This document shows, in pieces, positions 35,946 to 46,169 of a DNA stretch of 64,000 nt. Within the stretch, counting starts at the first letter, position 1, and each line of letters starts with the position of its first letter. Source of the stretch: Edaphobacter flagellatus (GTDB taxonomy: Bacteria; Acidobacteriota; Terriglobia; Terriglobales; Acidobacteriaceae); the NCBI RefSeq assembly GCF_025264665.1, contig NZ_CP073697.1, positions 3,391,501-3,455,500 of the forward strand, written 5' to 3'. The translations under genes and the position numbers were made by a program. Below the pieces are notes generated by a model, which ran no database searches, had not been told where the DNA came from, and saw only the letters and a list, made by a program, of their open reading frames with translations.

Positions 35946-36641
35946 CTATTTGACGATGGCGTTATAGCCGTCGGCGAGCAGGCGCTGGCGCATGGCATCG
36001 GCATCCTTACGAGTGGGCAGAGGTCCGATTTGCACGTGCAGCAGCTTGTCCTGAGGCTCATGCCGAACCGAGACGTTGTACCCGCGTCGCTTGAGAGCGT
36101 TTAGCAGAGTATCGGCGTCCTCCTGGTGAGAGACCGCAGCGATTTGGACAAGGGCCGGAGCTCCAGCTGGTCCACTTGCAGCACTGTGTGAAGCAGGTGC
36201 GGGCGCAGGAACTGGTGCAGCTGCCTTGCTGGGAGCCGGAGCCGGTGGAGGCGCTACAGGCTTTGTTGAGGCAGATTTTTTAGTGGGTGCTGGCGGCGGC
36301 GCAGAGACAACCGCAACTTGTTCTGGCTGGGACGTTGTCTGTGAGATCGTCGTATCCGGAACATCATCAGCGCTGGTTGTGGCCGTTTCTGCTGGAGCCA
36401 CGCCAGGCGACGGTTTTGCGGCTCCCGTCGTTTTGATGGAGGATGCCTCAACCGCGTCTGTTGTCGTAGAACCAACCGCGACAGTCGATTTCTTGCCGAT
36501 ACTGTAGCCGAAGCCGAAGAAGACGGCGCAGACCAGTGCGAGAAGGAAAAAGATCCCAAGAATCGTCGTAGCTCCGAGAGATATCTCGCGGTCTCTCGGC
36601 TCCTGGTCAAGCTCTTCGTCGTCGATATAACGTGTCTTCAC
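35946..36641 (-). CDS. SPOR-domain membrane protein
   Basis: 231 residues: a short acidic cytoplasmic N-terminus, one TM helix (about 24-48, [22 protein letters not shown]), a long Thr/Ala/Pro linker (50-155) and a C-terminal SPOR domain (about 160-231, with [24 protein letters not shown] and [13 protein letters not shown]). SPOR domains bind denuded glycan strands at division sites, so this is probably a cell division or septal peptidoglycan protein. The ATG overlaps the slipin stop in ATGA. Confidence 0.88.
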   Translation of the reverse strand: MKTRYIDDEELDQEPRDREISLGATTILGIFFLLALVCAVFFGFGYSIGKKSTVAVGSTTTDAVEASSIKTTGAAKPSPGVAPAETATTSADDVPDTTISQTTSQPEQVAVVSAPPPAPTKKSASTKPVAPPPAPAPSKAAAPVPAPAPASHSAASGPAGAPALVQIAAVSHQEDADTLLNALKRRGYNVSVRHEPQDKLLHVQIGPLPTRKDADAMRQRLLADGYNAIVK

Positions 36642-37423
36642 GGATTCGTTTTCGTCTCTGTCGCTGATTGCGTGCTAAGACTCTTGTTTAGCAAGTTCAT
36701 CAGCTCCAAGGGAAGCGGAAAAACGATGGTCGTATTCTTCTCGACACCTATCTCGGTCAATGTTTGCAGGTATCGCAGTTGTAACGCCATGGGCTGAGTC
36801 GCGAGCAAAGCTGCCGCATCGACAAGCTTTTGCGCGGCATTGTATTCGCCTTCAGCATGGATAATCTTCGAGCGCCGCTCGCGCTCGGCTTCAGCTTGTT
36901 TAGCCATTGCGCGGAGCATGGTTTCGGGAAGGTCGACCTGTTTAACTTCAACGGAGACGACCTTGACGCCGAAGGGTGCAGTGTGCCCGTCGATGATGGT
37001 CTGGATGCGTTGGTTGAGGCGGTCGCGGTGTGCGAGAAGCTCGTCCAGGTCGACTTCTCCCAGGACCGAGCGAAGTGTGGTTTGTGAGAACTGCGAGGTC
37101 TGATAAATGTAGTTGGCGACCTCGATAACTGCTTTTGTTGGATCGATTACGCGGAGTGTGATGACAGCGTTGACTTTGAGGGTGACGTTATCGCGGGTGA
37201 TGATGTCCTGCGGTGGAACTTCCATGGCTTCCTGCCGCAGCGAGACGCGGACCATTTGGTCGAGCGGGCGGAAGACGAGTGCGATGCCTGGACCTTTAGC
37301 TCGTTCGCGAACGCGACCGAGGCGGAAGATGACGCCACGTTCATATTCCTTGAGTATTTTGATGGAACTGATGATGTAGAGAAAAAGGATGACGACAAAG
37401 ACCAAAACTGGATTGGCGACCAC
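36638..37423 (-). CDS. Slipin/SPFH-domain membrane protein
   Basis: 261 residues from GTG at 37423, chosen because GAGAGG lies eight bases before it and the membrane hairpin ([16 protein letters not shown]) follows at once; the frame is open to 37567 but lacks a better start. The SPFH core has [42 protein letters not shown] and the coiled-coil segment [15 protein letters not shown]. Slipins form oligomers in the membrane and are linked to protease control and membrane domains. No NfeD partner gene lies next to it. Coupled to the SPOR gene by a 4-bp overlap. Confidence 0.88.
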   Translation of the reverse strand: MVANPVLVFVVILFLYIISSIKILKEYERGVIFRLGRVRERAKGPGIALVFRPLDQMVRVSLRQEAMEVPPQDIITRDNVTLKVNAVITLRVIDPTKAVIEVANYIYQTSQFSQTTLRSVLGEVDLDELLAHRDRLNQRIQTIIDGHTAPFGVKVVSVEVKQVDLPETMLRAMAKQAEAERERRSKIIHAEGEYNAAQKLVDAAALLATQPMALQLRYLQTLTEIGVEKNTTIVFPLPLELMNLLNKSLSTQSATETKTNP

Positions 37424-37590
37424 AGGAAGAACCTCTCGAGGGGAGTAGCGGCTCGATGCGATTGTACGCGCTTTCATGGCAACGTATGGCGTCGCGTGTT
37501 TGACGGCTCTGGTTGATCGCTCTACTGTCTGTAGGTACTGGGTTCTCGCTTCTTGTCTCCACTTCAATTGACTGTCAGAGAGGTGTATCG

Positions 37591-40308
37591 ATGGCCGGAG
37601 TTGAACAGGTTCGTCTGCGGCAGGCCAAGCAGGGAAGCAAAGCGTGGAAGCATTGGGGGCCTTATCTCAGCGAGCGGCAGTGGGGAACCGTGCGCGAAGA
37701 CTATTCTCCGAACGGTGACGCCTGGAACTACTTCACGCATGACCAGGCGCGCTCCAAAGCCTACAAATGGGGAGAGGATGGCATCGCCGGCATCTCGGAC
37801 GATCATCAACACCTGTGCTTTGCTCTGGCGATGTGGAATGGCGTAGATCCGATCCTGAAGGAACGGTTGTTCGGCCTGACGAACTCTGAGGGCAATCACG
37901 GCGAGGACGTGAAAGAGTATTACTTCTACCTCGATTCCACTCCAACGCACTCCTACATGAAGTATCTCTACAAGTATCCGCAGGCCGCGTTTCCTTATGA
38001 CGAGTTAGTGGAGGCAAATGCGAACCGGACCAAGTTCGAGCATGAATACGAGCTGATCGATACAGGCGTATTCGATAAAGACAAGTACTTCGACGTGTTT
38101 GTCGAGTATGCGAAGGCGGATGCTGACGACATGCTGGTTCGAATCACGGTTGCGAACCGTGGAGCAGAGGATGCTTCGATCCATCTGCTGCCTTCGCTTT
38201 GGTTCCGCAATACATGGTGGCAGAGCAAGAGCGAGAAGAAGCCAGAGGTTCGCGCCGGTGGTTCAAACTCAATCATTGCGACGCACGAGAGACTTGGCAG
38301 CTACTCTTTTTACGCGCCGGATGCGCAGGAAATTTTATTTACCAATAACGAGTCGAACGAGAAGCGGTTGAGTGGTACGGAAAATTCTGTGCCGTTCGTC
38401 AAGGATGCGTTTCATGAATATGTGATCCACGGTAACAAGAACGCTATAAATCCAGCGCAGACAGGGACGAAGGCTGCAGCGCACTACGTGTTGAAGGTAA
38501 AGGCGCAGGGTGAAGCGGTGATCCGGTTGCGGTTGACCAGCGATACGAAACTTGCGGGCATTGGCTCTGTTGCGGAGTTCGATCGGATCTTTGCGGAACG
38601 CATTCAGGAAGCGGATGAATTTTATAGAGCTGTTTGTCCGGCGCGATGCAAGCCGGAAGACCAGAACATTATCCGGCAGGCGCTTGCTGGCATGTTGTGG
38701 AGCAAGCAGTTCTACTATTTCGATCTCGACCTTTGGCTAAGAGAGCACGGTTACAATCCGACCGGCGCGGGCCGGAAGCAGACGATGCGGAATGCGCCGT
38801 GGTTCCACATGCTGAATGCAGACGTGATCTCGATGCCCGACAAGTGGGAGTATCCGTGGTATGCCGCGTGGGACCTGGCGTTTCATACGGTTGCGCTGGC
38901 GATGGTGGATATCGAGTGTGCCAAGCAACAGCTGGAGCTAATGATCAGCGAGACGTATCTGCATCCGAACGGGCAGCTTCCGGCGTATGAGTGGAATTTC
39001 GGCGATGTGAATCCTCCGGTTCACGCGTGGGCTGTGCTGTATGTCTACATGACGGAGAAGAGTCTGTATGGTGCTGGCGATCTCGACTTCCTCAGAAGCT
39101 GTTCTCGCAAGTTGTTGTTGAACTTTACGTGGTGGGTGAATCGTAAAGATCGTTCCGGCCGCAACATTTTTGAGGGCGGCTTTCTTGGACTGGACAACAT
39201 TGGCGTCTTCGATCGCAGCGCTCCGCTGCCAGATGGTGGATATCTGGAGCAGGCGGACGGAACGGCGTGGATGGCGATGTTTGCGCAGAGCATGTTGAGC
39301 ATCTCGCTGGAGCTCGCAATCCATGATGAGAGTTACGAAGATGTTGCGGTGAAGTTTCTCGAACACTTTCTGTGGATCGCTGGAGCGATGGATCCGCAGG
39401 GCGATAGCGATCACGAGTTGTGGGACGAGCAGGACGGGTTTTTCTACGACGTGTTGTACGCGCCGGATGGGAGCGGCCGCAGGCTGCGGTTGAAGTCGAT
39501 GGTCGGGCTGCTGCCGTTGGCGGCTGTGTCGATTATTCCTCCGGAGCTGGCGAAGAAGTATCCGCGGCTTCGCGAGCGGGCACGAAACTTCTTCGAGCGC
39601 AGGCCGGAGCTGGCGGCGAACCTGCACGATCCGGATGTTCCCGGAGAGCAGGGACGTTATATGCTTTCGGTTCTCAACCGGGACAACCTGAAGCGTGTTC
39701 TGTCGCGGATGCTGGATGAGACGCAGTTCCTGAGCGAGTACGGAATCCGCTCGATCTCGCGCGAGCATTTAGGAAATCCGTATGTCTTCGATCTGGATGG
39801 AACGAAATACACGGTGCAATATGAGCCAGCGGAGTCGACGACCGGTTTGTTTGGCGGCAACTCGAACTGGCGCGGCCCGATATGGATGCCGGTGAATGCG
39901 TTGCTGGTAAAGTCGCTTCTGCAGCTTTATCAGTACTACGGAGACTCCTTCAAGATGGAGTGTCCGGTTGGTTCAGGCGTTGAGATGAACCTGTTTGAGA
40001 TTGCACAGGAGATCGGCAATCGGCTGGCAAAGATCTTTCGCGTCGGCAAGGACGGGCAGAGGCCGGTGTATGGAGAGACGGAGAAGTTTCAGACCGATCC
40101 GCATTGGAAGGACCTAATTCTGTTTTATGAGTACTTCCACGGCGATAACGGCGCCGGAATCGGTGCGAGCCATCAGACGGGATGGACGGGAGTGATTGCC
40201 CGGTTTATCCATCTGTTCGACACGGTGAGTGCAGCCGACGTGCTGGACGAAGGCAACAGCTCGTTACTGGCATCGAGGCTGGAACCTGCACGCGAAGTAA
40301 TTGAATGA
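37591..40308 (+). CDS. GH63-like glucosidase (MGH1-like)
   Basis: 905 residues from ATG at 37591 (AGAGGTG upstream). The protein fits the large cytoplasmic glucosidases with an (alpha/alpha)6 barrel related to GH63: [17 protein letters not shown] near residue 45, [19 protein letters not shown] near 415-433 with the catalytic Asp, and [15 protein letters not shown] near 770 with the second acid region. No signal peptide is seen. The usual substrates are short alpha-glucosides or glucosylglycerate; which applies here is not clear. Single gene, followed by repeat copy B. Confidence 0.8.
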   Translation: MAGVEQVRLRQAKQGSKAWKHWGPYLSERQWGTVREDYSPNGDAWNYFTHDQARSKAYKWGEDGIAGISDDHQHLCFALAMWNGVDPILKERLFGLTNSEGNHGEDVKEYYFYLDSTPTHSYMKYLYKYPQAAFPYDELVEANANRTKFEHEYELIDTGVFDKDKYFDVFVEYAKADADDMLVRITVANRGAEDASIHLLPSLWFRNTWWQSKSEKKPEVRAGGSNSIIATHERLGSYSFYAPDAQEILFTNNESNEKRLSGTENSVPFVKDAFHEYVIHGNKNAINPAQTGTKAAAHYVLKVKAQGEAVIRLRLTSDTKLAGIGSVAEFDRIFAERIQEADEFYRAVCPARCKPEDQNIIRQALAGMLWSKQFYYFDLDLWLREHGYNPTGAGRKQTMRNAPWFHMLNADVISMPDKWEYPWYAAWDLAFHTVALAMVDIECAKQQLELMISETYLHPNGQLPAYEWNFGDVNPPVHAWAVLYVYMTEKSLYGAGDLDFLRSCSRKLLLNFTWWVNRKDRSGRNIFEGGFLGLDNIGVFDRSAPLPDGGYLEQADGTAWMAMFAQSMLSISLELAIHDESYEDVAVKFLEHFLWIAGAMDPQGDSDHELWDEQDGFFYDVLYAPDGSGRRLRLKSMVGLLPLAAVSIIPPELAKKYPRLRERARNFFERRPELAANLHDPDVPGEQGRYMLSVLNRDNLKRVLSRMLDETQFLSEYGIRSISREHLGNPYVFDLDGTKYTVQYEPAESTTGLFGGNSNWRGPIWMPVNALLVKSLLQLYQYYGDSFKMECPVGSGVEMNLFEIAQEIGNRLAKIFRVGKDGQRPVYGETEKFQTDPHWKDLILFYEYFHGDNGAGIGASHQTGWTGVIARFIHLFDTVSAADVLDEGNSSLLASRLEPAREVIE

Positions 40309-40318
40309 TCTGGATGCT

Positions 40319-40580
40319 GCCCCTACCCCCCGGGGGGTAGGATGTAAGCCATTTATTTTCAGGCCTATGCATGTTTTCAACAGCTCAAAATATTGAATTC
40401 AGGCGAGTTAACCCTAAAAATATTGATTCTAAAAGAGAAAGGCCCTGCTTCTTGCAGCAGGGCCTTTCTTGAAGTCTTTATTTAGTTTAACAAGCCGAGA
40501 TCAACTAATCGGCACTTTTTATGAAGTTTATTTCCTTTGAAATGTGTGAGTTGTGATTTGGGTGGGCTTGACAGATTTTC
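40319..40580 (+). repeat. Dispersed intergenic element, copy B
   Basis: Second copy of the element at 3949-4205, 10 bp after the glucosidase stop. It begins with an 18-bp perfect palindrome (CTACCCCCC/GGGGGGTAG, 40323-40340). CATTTATTTTCA lies at 40350-40361, AACTAATCGGCA at 40503-40514 and GGGCTTGACAGA at 40564-40575. Two AATATT units sit 30 bp apart (40389 and 40419). The hairpin at 40438-40467 occupies the place of the copy A hairpin with different bases. Confidence 0.75.
40438..40470 (+). terminator. Hairpin terminator behind the glucosidase
   Basis: AAAGGCCCTGCT, loop TCTTGC, AGCAGGGCCTTT, then CTT. A 12-bp perfect stem with a short U-rich end inside repeat copy B. Confidence 0.75.
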
Positions 40581-41017
40581 TTGGGGCTCGCAGGCACAAC
40601 CGCAGAGCTGATTTTCTATATGTCGATTCCAATGAAGCATCTGGTTCAGTGGGTTTAAAGACTTAGTTGGCGGGCCGGTCTTTCCGTGTGACGGTCATTG
40701 GAGCTCTTTCTTTCATAAGATCTGTTTCTTCAGGCTCCATGGTTCGTATAGGCAAACCCGCAGATTCTTCGACTGCATTGCGCAAACGTGCGTTAAACGC
40801 CGCACAGGATGATACTTCTGTCCAGAAGCGAACGCGTACTCAGAACCGGGGATCCGTGCCCGGTTTCCGGACGCCGATACCAAGGCGCAACTGAAATTCA
40901 AATACGCCTGTAGAATAGTGCGAAACGCAGCAATTTCAGGGTGGTCGAGACCGTATTTGTAACGGTAAGTGGTGAATTTCGCCTTTAGTATCGGGCCAAC
41001 TTTTGGGGAGATTCGGG
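40581..41017. other. Gene-free leader region of the HemD-GAF-ANTAR gene
   Basis: No credible gene; short frames here lack ribosome binding sites and family motifs. An 8-bp inverted repeat (CTGAAATT at 40891-40898 with AATTTCAG at 40932-40939) encloses TAGAAT (40911-40916), which could be a -10 box, and a small TGCG-AAA-CGCA hairpin. A matching -35 is not evident. Confidence 0.4.
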
Positions 41018-42688
41018 ATGACGACGGGAAGTTTTGATGGTCTGAGGGTTTTGTCGCTTGAGTCGAGGCGCTCAAACGAAATGGCGAAGCTGATTCGCAC
41101 GTATGGGGGTGAGCCTTTTGTTGTGCCTGCAATGCGTGAGGTGCCGCTGGAGTCGAACCGGCAGGCGATGGAGTTTGTGGATGCGCTGATTGCGGGGAAG
41201 TTTGACCTGGTGGTGTTTCTGACGGGGGTCGGTGTCCGGGCGCTGGTGGAGATTGCGGATAAGGCCGGACGGCGTGAGGAATCGGTAGGTGCGCTGAAGA
41301 AGGTAAAGGTTGCGGCGCGTGGGCCGAAGCCGGTGGCGGCGCTGAAGGAACTGAGTGTGCCGGTGGCTGTGGTGGCTCCCGAGCCGAATACGTGGCGCGA
41401 GATGGTGGATGCGCTGGATGCGGGGTTTGGCGATTCGCTGGCAGGTTTTCACGTGGCCGTGCAGGAGTATGGCGTACCGAATCCAGAACTGCTGGAGGCT
41501 TTGACGCGGCGATGTCTTGAGGTTGTGCGAGTCCCTGTCTATCGCTGGGCGATGCCAGAGGACGTGCAGCCGCTGCGCGAGGCGGTGCTGGGTGTGATGG
41601 GCGGCAACGTCGATGTGGTGTTGTTTACAGCGGCGGCGCAGGTGATTCATCTGTTTCAGGTGGCTGCGGAGATGGGGTCGGTCGATGAGTTGCGAGCGGG
41701 GCTACGGTCGCTGGTGGTGGTTTCGATTGGCCCGACGACGACGGAGGAGCTGACGCAGCACGGTGTGACGCCGGACTTCGAGCCGTCGCATCCGAAGATG
41801 GGTTTTCTGGTGAATGAGGCAGCGCAGAAGGCTCCTGCGCTGGTTGCCGAGAAGCGGAGTGGAGCAGCAAGAAGCATGAGTGCGAGGCAGGCGGGACTGA
41901 GAGAGATGGTGCAGCCCGCCAAGAAGGAGGCACCAGCGATGGCAAGTGCGAATACGGCAATTGCTCCAATCGATTTTTTGCACGAGATTACGAGCCGCAT
42001 TGCGGCGGCGGACTCGTTTCATGCGGTGCTTGGGCGGATTGTGGACTTTGTTTCGACGGTGGTTCCGTGCGACTCGTGCTTTGTTTATGTGCTGGAGGGC
42101 GACAAGCTGGTATTGCGCGCATCGAAGAATCCGCACGCCGATGTGGTCGATCATCTGGGCATCAAGTTGGGGCAGGGCATTACGGGATGGGTGGCGGAAC
42201 ATCGTGAGCCGGTGGCGCTGGCATCGAATGCGTCGGACGATCCGCGATTCAAGCTGTTCAAGAACCTGCCGGAGGATCGCTTTGAGGCGTTGCTTTCGAC
42301 GCCGATTATGTGTGCGGGCAGAGTGGTTGGAGTTATCAACCTGCAGCATCGTCACTCCTACCAGCACACGCTGCAGGAGGTACGGCTGCTTTCGACGGTG
42401 TGCTACCTGGTGGGCGCGGAGGTGGAGCGTGCGCGGCTGGAGAGCGAGAATGCTCAACTGGCTGGCAGGCTGGAGGCGCGAAAGGCTGTCGAGCGTGCGA
42501 AAGGCATTCTGCAACGCGATATGAAGGTGGGTGAAGAAGAGGCGTATCGCATGATGCAGCGGGAGAGCCGCCAGAGGCGGAAGTCGATGCTGGAGATTGC
42601 TGAGGCGATTCTGCTGGGCGAAGAGATTCGCAAAGGGCAGGTTGCTGCGGCGAGTGAGCAGAAGGCCGCGCCTGCTTCGGAGGCATGA
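41018..42688 (+). CDS. HemD-GAF-ANTAR fusion protein
   Basis: 556 residues from ATG at 41018 (GGGGAGA upstream). Residues 1 to about 260 are a uroporphyrinogen-III synthase-like domain (RVLSLESRRSNEMAKLI, FLTGVGVRAL, VSIGPTTTEELTQHGV). A linker of about 60 residues leads to a GAF domain (about 325-465; GITGWVAEHREPVAL, GVINLQHRH). The last 75 residues are an ANTAR RNA-binding domain (RKAVERAKGILQRDMKVGEEEA, then LEIAEAIL). ANTAR proteins bind paired hairpins to prevent termination, often in nitrogen metabolism. The fusion suggests a tetrapyrrole-responsive antiterminator, or a bifunctional enzyme. Confidence 0.85.
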   Translation: MTTGSFDGLRVLSLESRRSNEMAKLIRTYGGEPFVVPAMREVPLESNRQAMEFVDALIAGKFDLVVFLTGVGVRALVEIADKAGRREESVGALKKVKVAARGPKPVAALKELSVPVAVVAPEPNTWREMVDALDAGFGDSLAGFHVAVQEYGVPNPELLEALTRRCLEVVRVPVYRWAMPEDVQPLREAVLGVMGGNVDVVLFTAAAQVIHLFQVAAEMGSVDELRAGLRSLVVVSIGPTTTEELTQHGVTPDFEPSHPKMGFLVNEAAQKAPALVAEKRSGAARSMSARQAGLREMVQPAKKEAPAMASANTAIAPIDFLHEITSRIAAADSFHAVLGRIVDFVSTVVPCDSCFVYVLEGDKLVLRASKNPHADVVDHLGIKLGQGITGWVAEHREPVALASNASDDPRFKLFKNLPEDRFEALLSTPIMCAGRVVGVINLQHRHSYQHTLQEVRLLSTVCYLVGAEVERARLESENAQLAGRLEARKAVERAKGILQRDMKVGEEEAYRMMQRESRQRRKSMLEIAEAILLGEEIRKGQVAAASEQKAAPASEA

Positions 42689-42734
42689 GCGCGATCGAAA
42701 ATGTTGTGGGATTGATCGCTACGGTCCGGTTGTT

Positions 42735-44267
42735 GTGTTTAATGGCTACGTGCTGAAAACTGTTTTCTCTTACTTTGCAAAGAATGGCTCCGGTGTTCGT
42801 GCAAGTGTGGCCTGGGCTTTATTGGTTGTCGCTTCGCTTGCCAGTGGTGCGCAGGAGCAACGGCCTGACCTTGTACTGCGTGGCGCGATCACAGAGGCGA
42901 ATCGCGAGACATATGTTGAGGTGCCGTTTACGGTGCCCGACGGCGTGGTGCGCGTGAGTGTCGAGTTTTCATACACAGAGCATGAGCATCAGACGACGGT
43001 GGACCTGGGGCTCTTCGATGGTGAAAGGTTCAGAGGCTGGAGTGGAGGCAACAAGAACGCTTTCACGATATCGGAGACGGATGCGACACCTTCGTATCTG
43101 CCGGGGCCGGTAAGGCCGGGTGTGTGGAAGCTGATTCTGGGGGTTCCGAGTGTGGGGAAGGGTGTGCGCTCGGAGTATGTGTCGAAGGTTTTCTTTGGGC
43201 GGGCGGGGCAGGTGGCTGGGGTCTCGACGTTTGAGTCTGCTCCGGTGCGCGAGGGAGCGGGATGGTATCGCGGCGACCTGCACATGCATGATGCGCACAG
43301 CGATGGATCGTGTATGAGCCAGGCGGGGAAGAAGGTTCCTTGTCCGCTTTACAAGACGGTTGAGGCGGCGGTCGCGCGTGGGCTGGACTTTATTGCGATT
43401 ACGGACCACAACACGATCTCGCACTTTGATGCGGAGCGTGAGCTGGCTCCTTACTTTGACAAGCTGCTGTTTATTTCGGGACGCGAGATCACGACGTTTC
43501 AGGGGCATGCGAATGTCTACGGCACGACGGAGTTTATTGATTTTCGGCTGACGAGCAAGTATGTGCCGACGTTTTCGAGTCTGCTCGATCAGGTGGAGAA
43601 AAAGAATGCATTGATTTCGATCAATCATCCGGGGCTGCCGACGGGCAGTGAGTGCATGGGGTGCGGATGGTCGGTGAAGGATACGGATTTCAGCCGTGTG
43701 CATGTGATTGAGGCCATCAATGGCGACAATGCCGATGGGCCATTGGCAGGAGTTTCATTCTGGCAGAAGCGCTTGAATGAAGGGCATCGCGTGACGGCGA
43801 TTGGGGGAAGCGACAATCATAATGCGACGTATCCGCCGGATCATGAGGCAGCGATCGGTAGGCCGACGACGGTGGTCTATGCCGAGAATCTTTCAGAGAA
43901 GGCAATATTGGATGGGATTCGCGCAGGGCACGTGTTTGTGGATGCGCAGGGATCGCGTGATCGGGCCATTACGTTTACTGCGGAGACTGGTGGAAAGACA
44001 GCCATGATGGGGGATGCGTTAAACGCTCCGGCAGGGGCGCATATCCATCTTGTGTTGACTGCGGAGCATCTTGACGGCGCGCATGTGGAACTGGTGCGTG
44101 ATGGCGAGCTGACGGCATTTGGCGGTAGGCCTGTGCTGGATGGAGAGCAGGCGATGCGGGAGGCGGAGGTCGTCTCGGATGGTAAACGTCACTGGCTGCG
44201 GGTGAATGTGCGAGCGCAGGATGGCGGTCTGCTGATCCTTGGGAATGCTGTCTATGTGAACTTCTAA
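42735..44267 (+). CDS. Exported PHP-domain phosphoesterase (CehA/McbA type)
   Basis: About 510 residues; the start is uncertain (GTG at 42735 or 42750, neither with a clear ribosome binding site). A signal peptide ends near VVASLASGAQ. After an N-terminal beta domain come the PHP metal motifs GDLHMHDAHSDGSC, ITDHNTISH, SINHPG and GGSDNHN. Family members hydrolyse carbamates or phosphoesters outside the cytoplasm. Function unassigned. The frame overlaps the end of the HemD-GAF-ANTAR gene only if a much earlier start is used. Confidence 0.78.
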   Translation: MFNGYVLKTVFSYFAKNGSGVRASVAWALLVVASLASGAQEQRPDLVLRGAITEANRETYVEVPFTVPDGVVRVSVEFSYTEHEHQTTVDLGLFDGERFRGWSGGNKNAFTISETDATPSYLPGPVRPGVWKLILGVPSVGKGVRSEYVSKVFFGRAGQVAGVSTFESAPVREGAGWYRGDLHMHDAHSDGSCMSQAGKKVPCPLYKTVEAAVARGLDFIAITDHNTISHFDAERELAPYFDKLLFISGREITTFQGHANVYGTTEFIDFRLTSKYVPTFSSLLDQVEKKNALISINHPGLPTGSECMGCGWSVKDTDFSRVHVIEAINGDNADGPLAGVSFWQKRLNEGHRVTAIGGSDNHNATYPPDHEAAIGRPTTVVYAENLSEKAILDGIRAGHVFVDAQGSRDRAITFTAETGGKTAMMGDALNAPAGAHIHLVLTAEHLDGAHVELVRDGELTAFGGRPVLDGEQAMREAEVVSDGKRHWLRVNVRAQDGGLLILGNAVYVNF

Positions 44268-44400
44268 GGAATGGATCTGCATCGTTTGAGGCAGCCGGAT
44301 TCGAACCAGCCCCAGCAGGACGATTAGTTTAGCTCGCGTTTAGAAGGCATGGGACAAACTTTGCCCTTTGTTGGCCGGGCAGAGTTATTTTTACAAATTT

Positions 44401-44435
44401 ATGTAACCTGTGTAACTTGTTTATTGCGGTTACAT
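44401..44435. promoter_or_regulatory. Candidate operator of the hydrolase gene
   Basis: An 8-bp inverted repeat, ATGTAACC (44401-44408) and GGTTACAT (44428-44435), with a third TGTAAC at 44411-44416. The same GTAAC core recurs before the CGNR regulator gene. It lies 55-90 bp before the hydrolase start. Confidence 0.5.
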
Positions 44436-44489
44436 CAAATATCCAGAGCGTCATCAACGAGGCTTCTACCGTCCTACAAAGGAGTGTTT

Positions 44490-45455
44490 ATGAACAGGAG
44501 AGTATTTGTTGCGTCTGGAATTGGCTCGATAGCTGCGATGACCCATCAGGCTCACGCAAAACCAGCAATCAAGGAGGCGCTACGGCCGATACCGGAGGTT
44601 TCGGTGCATAGAATTTCAGCAGACGGAGTAGACATCTTTTATCGAGAAGCAGGTCCAGTCGATGCACCCGTCCTGCTATTACTGCATGGCTTCCCAACCT
44701 CATCCTTTCAGTACCGTGAACTGATGCCGTTGCTGGCCGACCGCTATCGCGTCATTGCTCCCGATCTTCCGGGCTTTGGCTTCACGGAGATACCAGCCGA
44801 AAGAAATTACAAATACTCTTTCGAAGCAATCGCGCATACGATTCAAGCATTCACAGAAGCGCTCCATTTGGATCAATATGCTCTGTATATATTCGACTAT
44901 GGCGCTCCAACCGGACTTCGCATGGCCCTGCAACATCCGGAACGAATCACGGCCATCGTGACTCAGAATGGAAACGCGTATGAGCAGGGCTTAGGGGCTG
45001 CGTGGGCTCCGATTCGTACATATTGGGCCGAACCGACGCAGGCAAACAGAGATGCGCTTCGGCCATTCTTATCTCCGGACAGTCTCAAGGCTCAGTATCT
45101 TGACGGGGTTCCGCATCCGGAGCAGGTCAAGCCGGAAGGTTACACGCTGGATGCAGCCTTGATTGCGCGCCCCGGAAATCTCGATATCCAGCTGGATTTG
45201 TTTCTCGATTATGCCAACAACGTGAAGCTCTATCCTGAGTTTCAGCGCTACTTTCGAACGACGAAACCTCCGATACTAGCCGTTTGGGGAAAGAATGACC
45301 CATTCTTTATCCCCGCAGGCGCAGAGGCTTACAAGATCGATACTCCCAACGCTTCAGTTCAGTTCGTCGATACAGGCCATTTTGCCCTTGAAACACACGT
45401 ACGTGAAATCGCCGCTGCAACCAGGGCCTTTCTCGCTTCTCACAAGACGCGATAG
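44490..45455 (+). CDS. Tat-exported alpha/beta hydrolase, Asp-nucleophile type
   Basis: 321 residues from ATG at 44490, preceded by AAAGGAG. The N-terminus NRRVFVASGIGSIAA with a following AHA is a twin-arginine signal. The oxyanion motif LLHGFPTSSFQYREL and PDLPGFG are standard. The nucleophile elbow reads FDYGAPTG, an Asp as in haloalkane dehalogenases and epoxide hydrolases, rather than GxSxG. The acid lies in GKNDPFF and the His in GHFALE. The gene and its region are less GC-rich than their surroundings, hinting at transfer. Confidence 0.85.
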   Translation: MNRRVFVASGIGSIAAMTHQAHAKPAIKEALRPIPEVSVHRISADGVDIFYREAGPVDAPVLLLLHGFPTSSFQYRELMPLLADRYRVIAPDLPGFGFTEIPAERNYKYSFEAIAHTIQAFTEALHLDQYALYIFDYGAPTGLRMALQHPERITAIVTQNGNAYEQGLGAAWAPIRTYWAEPTQANRDALRPFLSPDSLKAQYLDGVPHPEQVKPEGYTLDAALIARPGNLDIQLDLFLDYANNVKLYPEFQRYFRTTKPPILAVWGKNDPFFIPAGAEAYKIDTPNASVQFVDTGHFALETHVREIAAATRAFLASHKTR

Positions 45456-45482
45456 CCAACACACTCAAGCCAGTACTTACAG

Positions 45483-45520
45483 CTCTCAAAAGTATGCCGG
45501 ACAATCGGCACTTTTGAGAG
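45483..45520. other. Intergenic hairpin between convergent genes
   Basis: CTCTCAAAAGT (45483-45493) pairs exactly with ACTTTTGAGAG (45510-45520), with an inner GCCG/CGGC. It sits between the hydrolase (plus) and CGNR regulator (minus). There is no U tract, so termination is possible but not certain. Confidence 0.5.
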
Positions 45521-45589
45521 CGCATCAGTGGCCGCGCTGTGTCGGAAGTTTTCCACTACACCAATCGAGCTTCGAGATCCCGTATCCCG

Positions 45590-46156
45590 TTACGAGCCTG
45601 TCGCCTTTCGCGCACGGTAGGCCTGAACCTTTTGCCGATTGCCGCATGTGGACATACTGCACCACCGTCGCCGGTGTGCTTTGGTGATATCCAGAAACCA
45701 GAGAATGCAACTCTCATCTTCGCACTGTCGCACCAGATCGAAGTCTGTATCAACCAGCAGATGAGCGGCCGACTCTGCAACCTGAGCCAGAAGCTCTATC
45801 TCATCTCTCGCGATGATGTTGGTGTGAAAAGCAAGTGGCTGCCCTCTCTGTTGCACCAGAGCTACATGATGGTGCAGTTGGCTGAGGAAGCGATTCAGCA
45901 CTTCGATGCGAATCGGTTTTCGCTGTTTCCGATCTTTGATCGCGGTCCTGACTGCTTCCCGCAACTCCCGCGCTGCCGCGAGCAATCTCCCGGCCTTCAA
46001 CGGACGCTCTGTTCGGGAGGCAAAGCCTGCCTGATGCAACCATGCCAGGACATCCTCATCGTTCTGGAAGCGATCTGTTTCAACCCCGTCCTCGATAACC
46101 ACGGTATTCAGGAAGTCGAGTGCCGGATGATCGGCAATCATGAAATAACTCTGCAT
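45590..46156 (-). CDS. CGNR zinc-finger (ABATE-type) transcription factor
   Basis: 188 residues. The N-terminus (HPALDFLNTVV) starts the ABATE ligand-sensing domain. The C-terminus holds the CGNR zinc finger: C in CEDESCILWFLD, then WCSMSTCGNRQKVQAYRAR. These are stress-linked bacterial regulators. It is convergent with the Tat-exported hydrolase, whose upstream region shares GTAAC palindromes with this gene's own leader, so the two probably form a regulator-target pair. That pairing is inference. Confidence 0.88.
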   Translation of the reverse strand: MQSYFMIADHPALDFLNTVVIEDGVETDRFQNDEDVLAWLHQAGFASRTERPLKAGRLLAAARELREAVRTAIKDRKQRKPIRIEVLNRFLSQLHHHVALVQQRGQPLAFHTNIIARDEIELLAQVAESAAHLLVDTDFDLVRQCEDESCILWFLDITKAHRRRWCSMSTCGNRQKVQAYRARKATGS

Positions 46157-46169
46157 TGGGCCTTCTATA

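Noticed and set aside
40667..40894. A 75-codon frame before the HemD fusion
   Set aside because: No family resemblance or convincing start; it lies in a leader region with inverted repeats.
44285..44335. A second tRNA on the minus strand
   Set aside because: Only a T-arm-like stretch is present; acceptor, D and anticodon arms do not pair, so it is at most a remnant.
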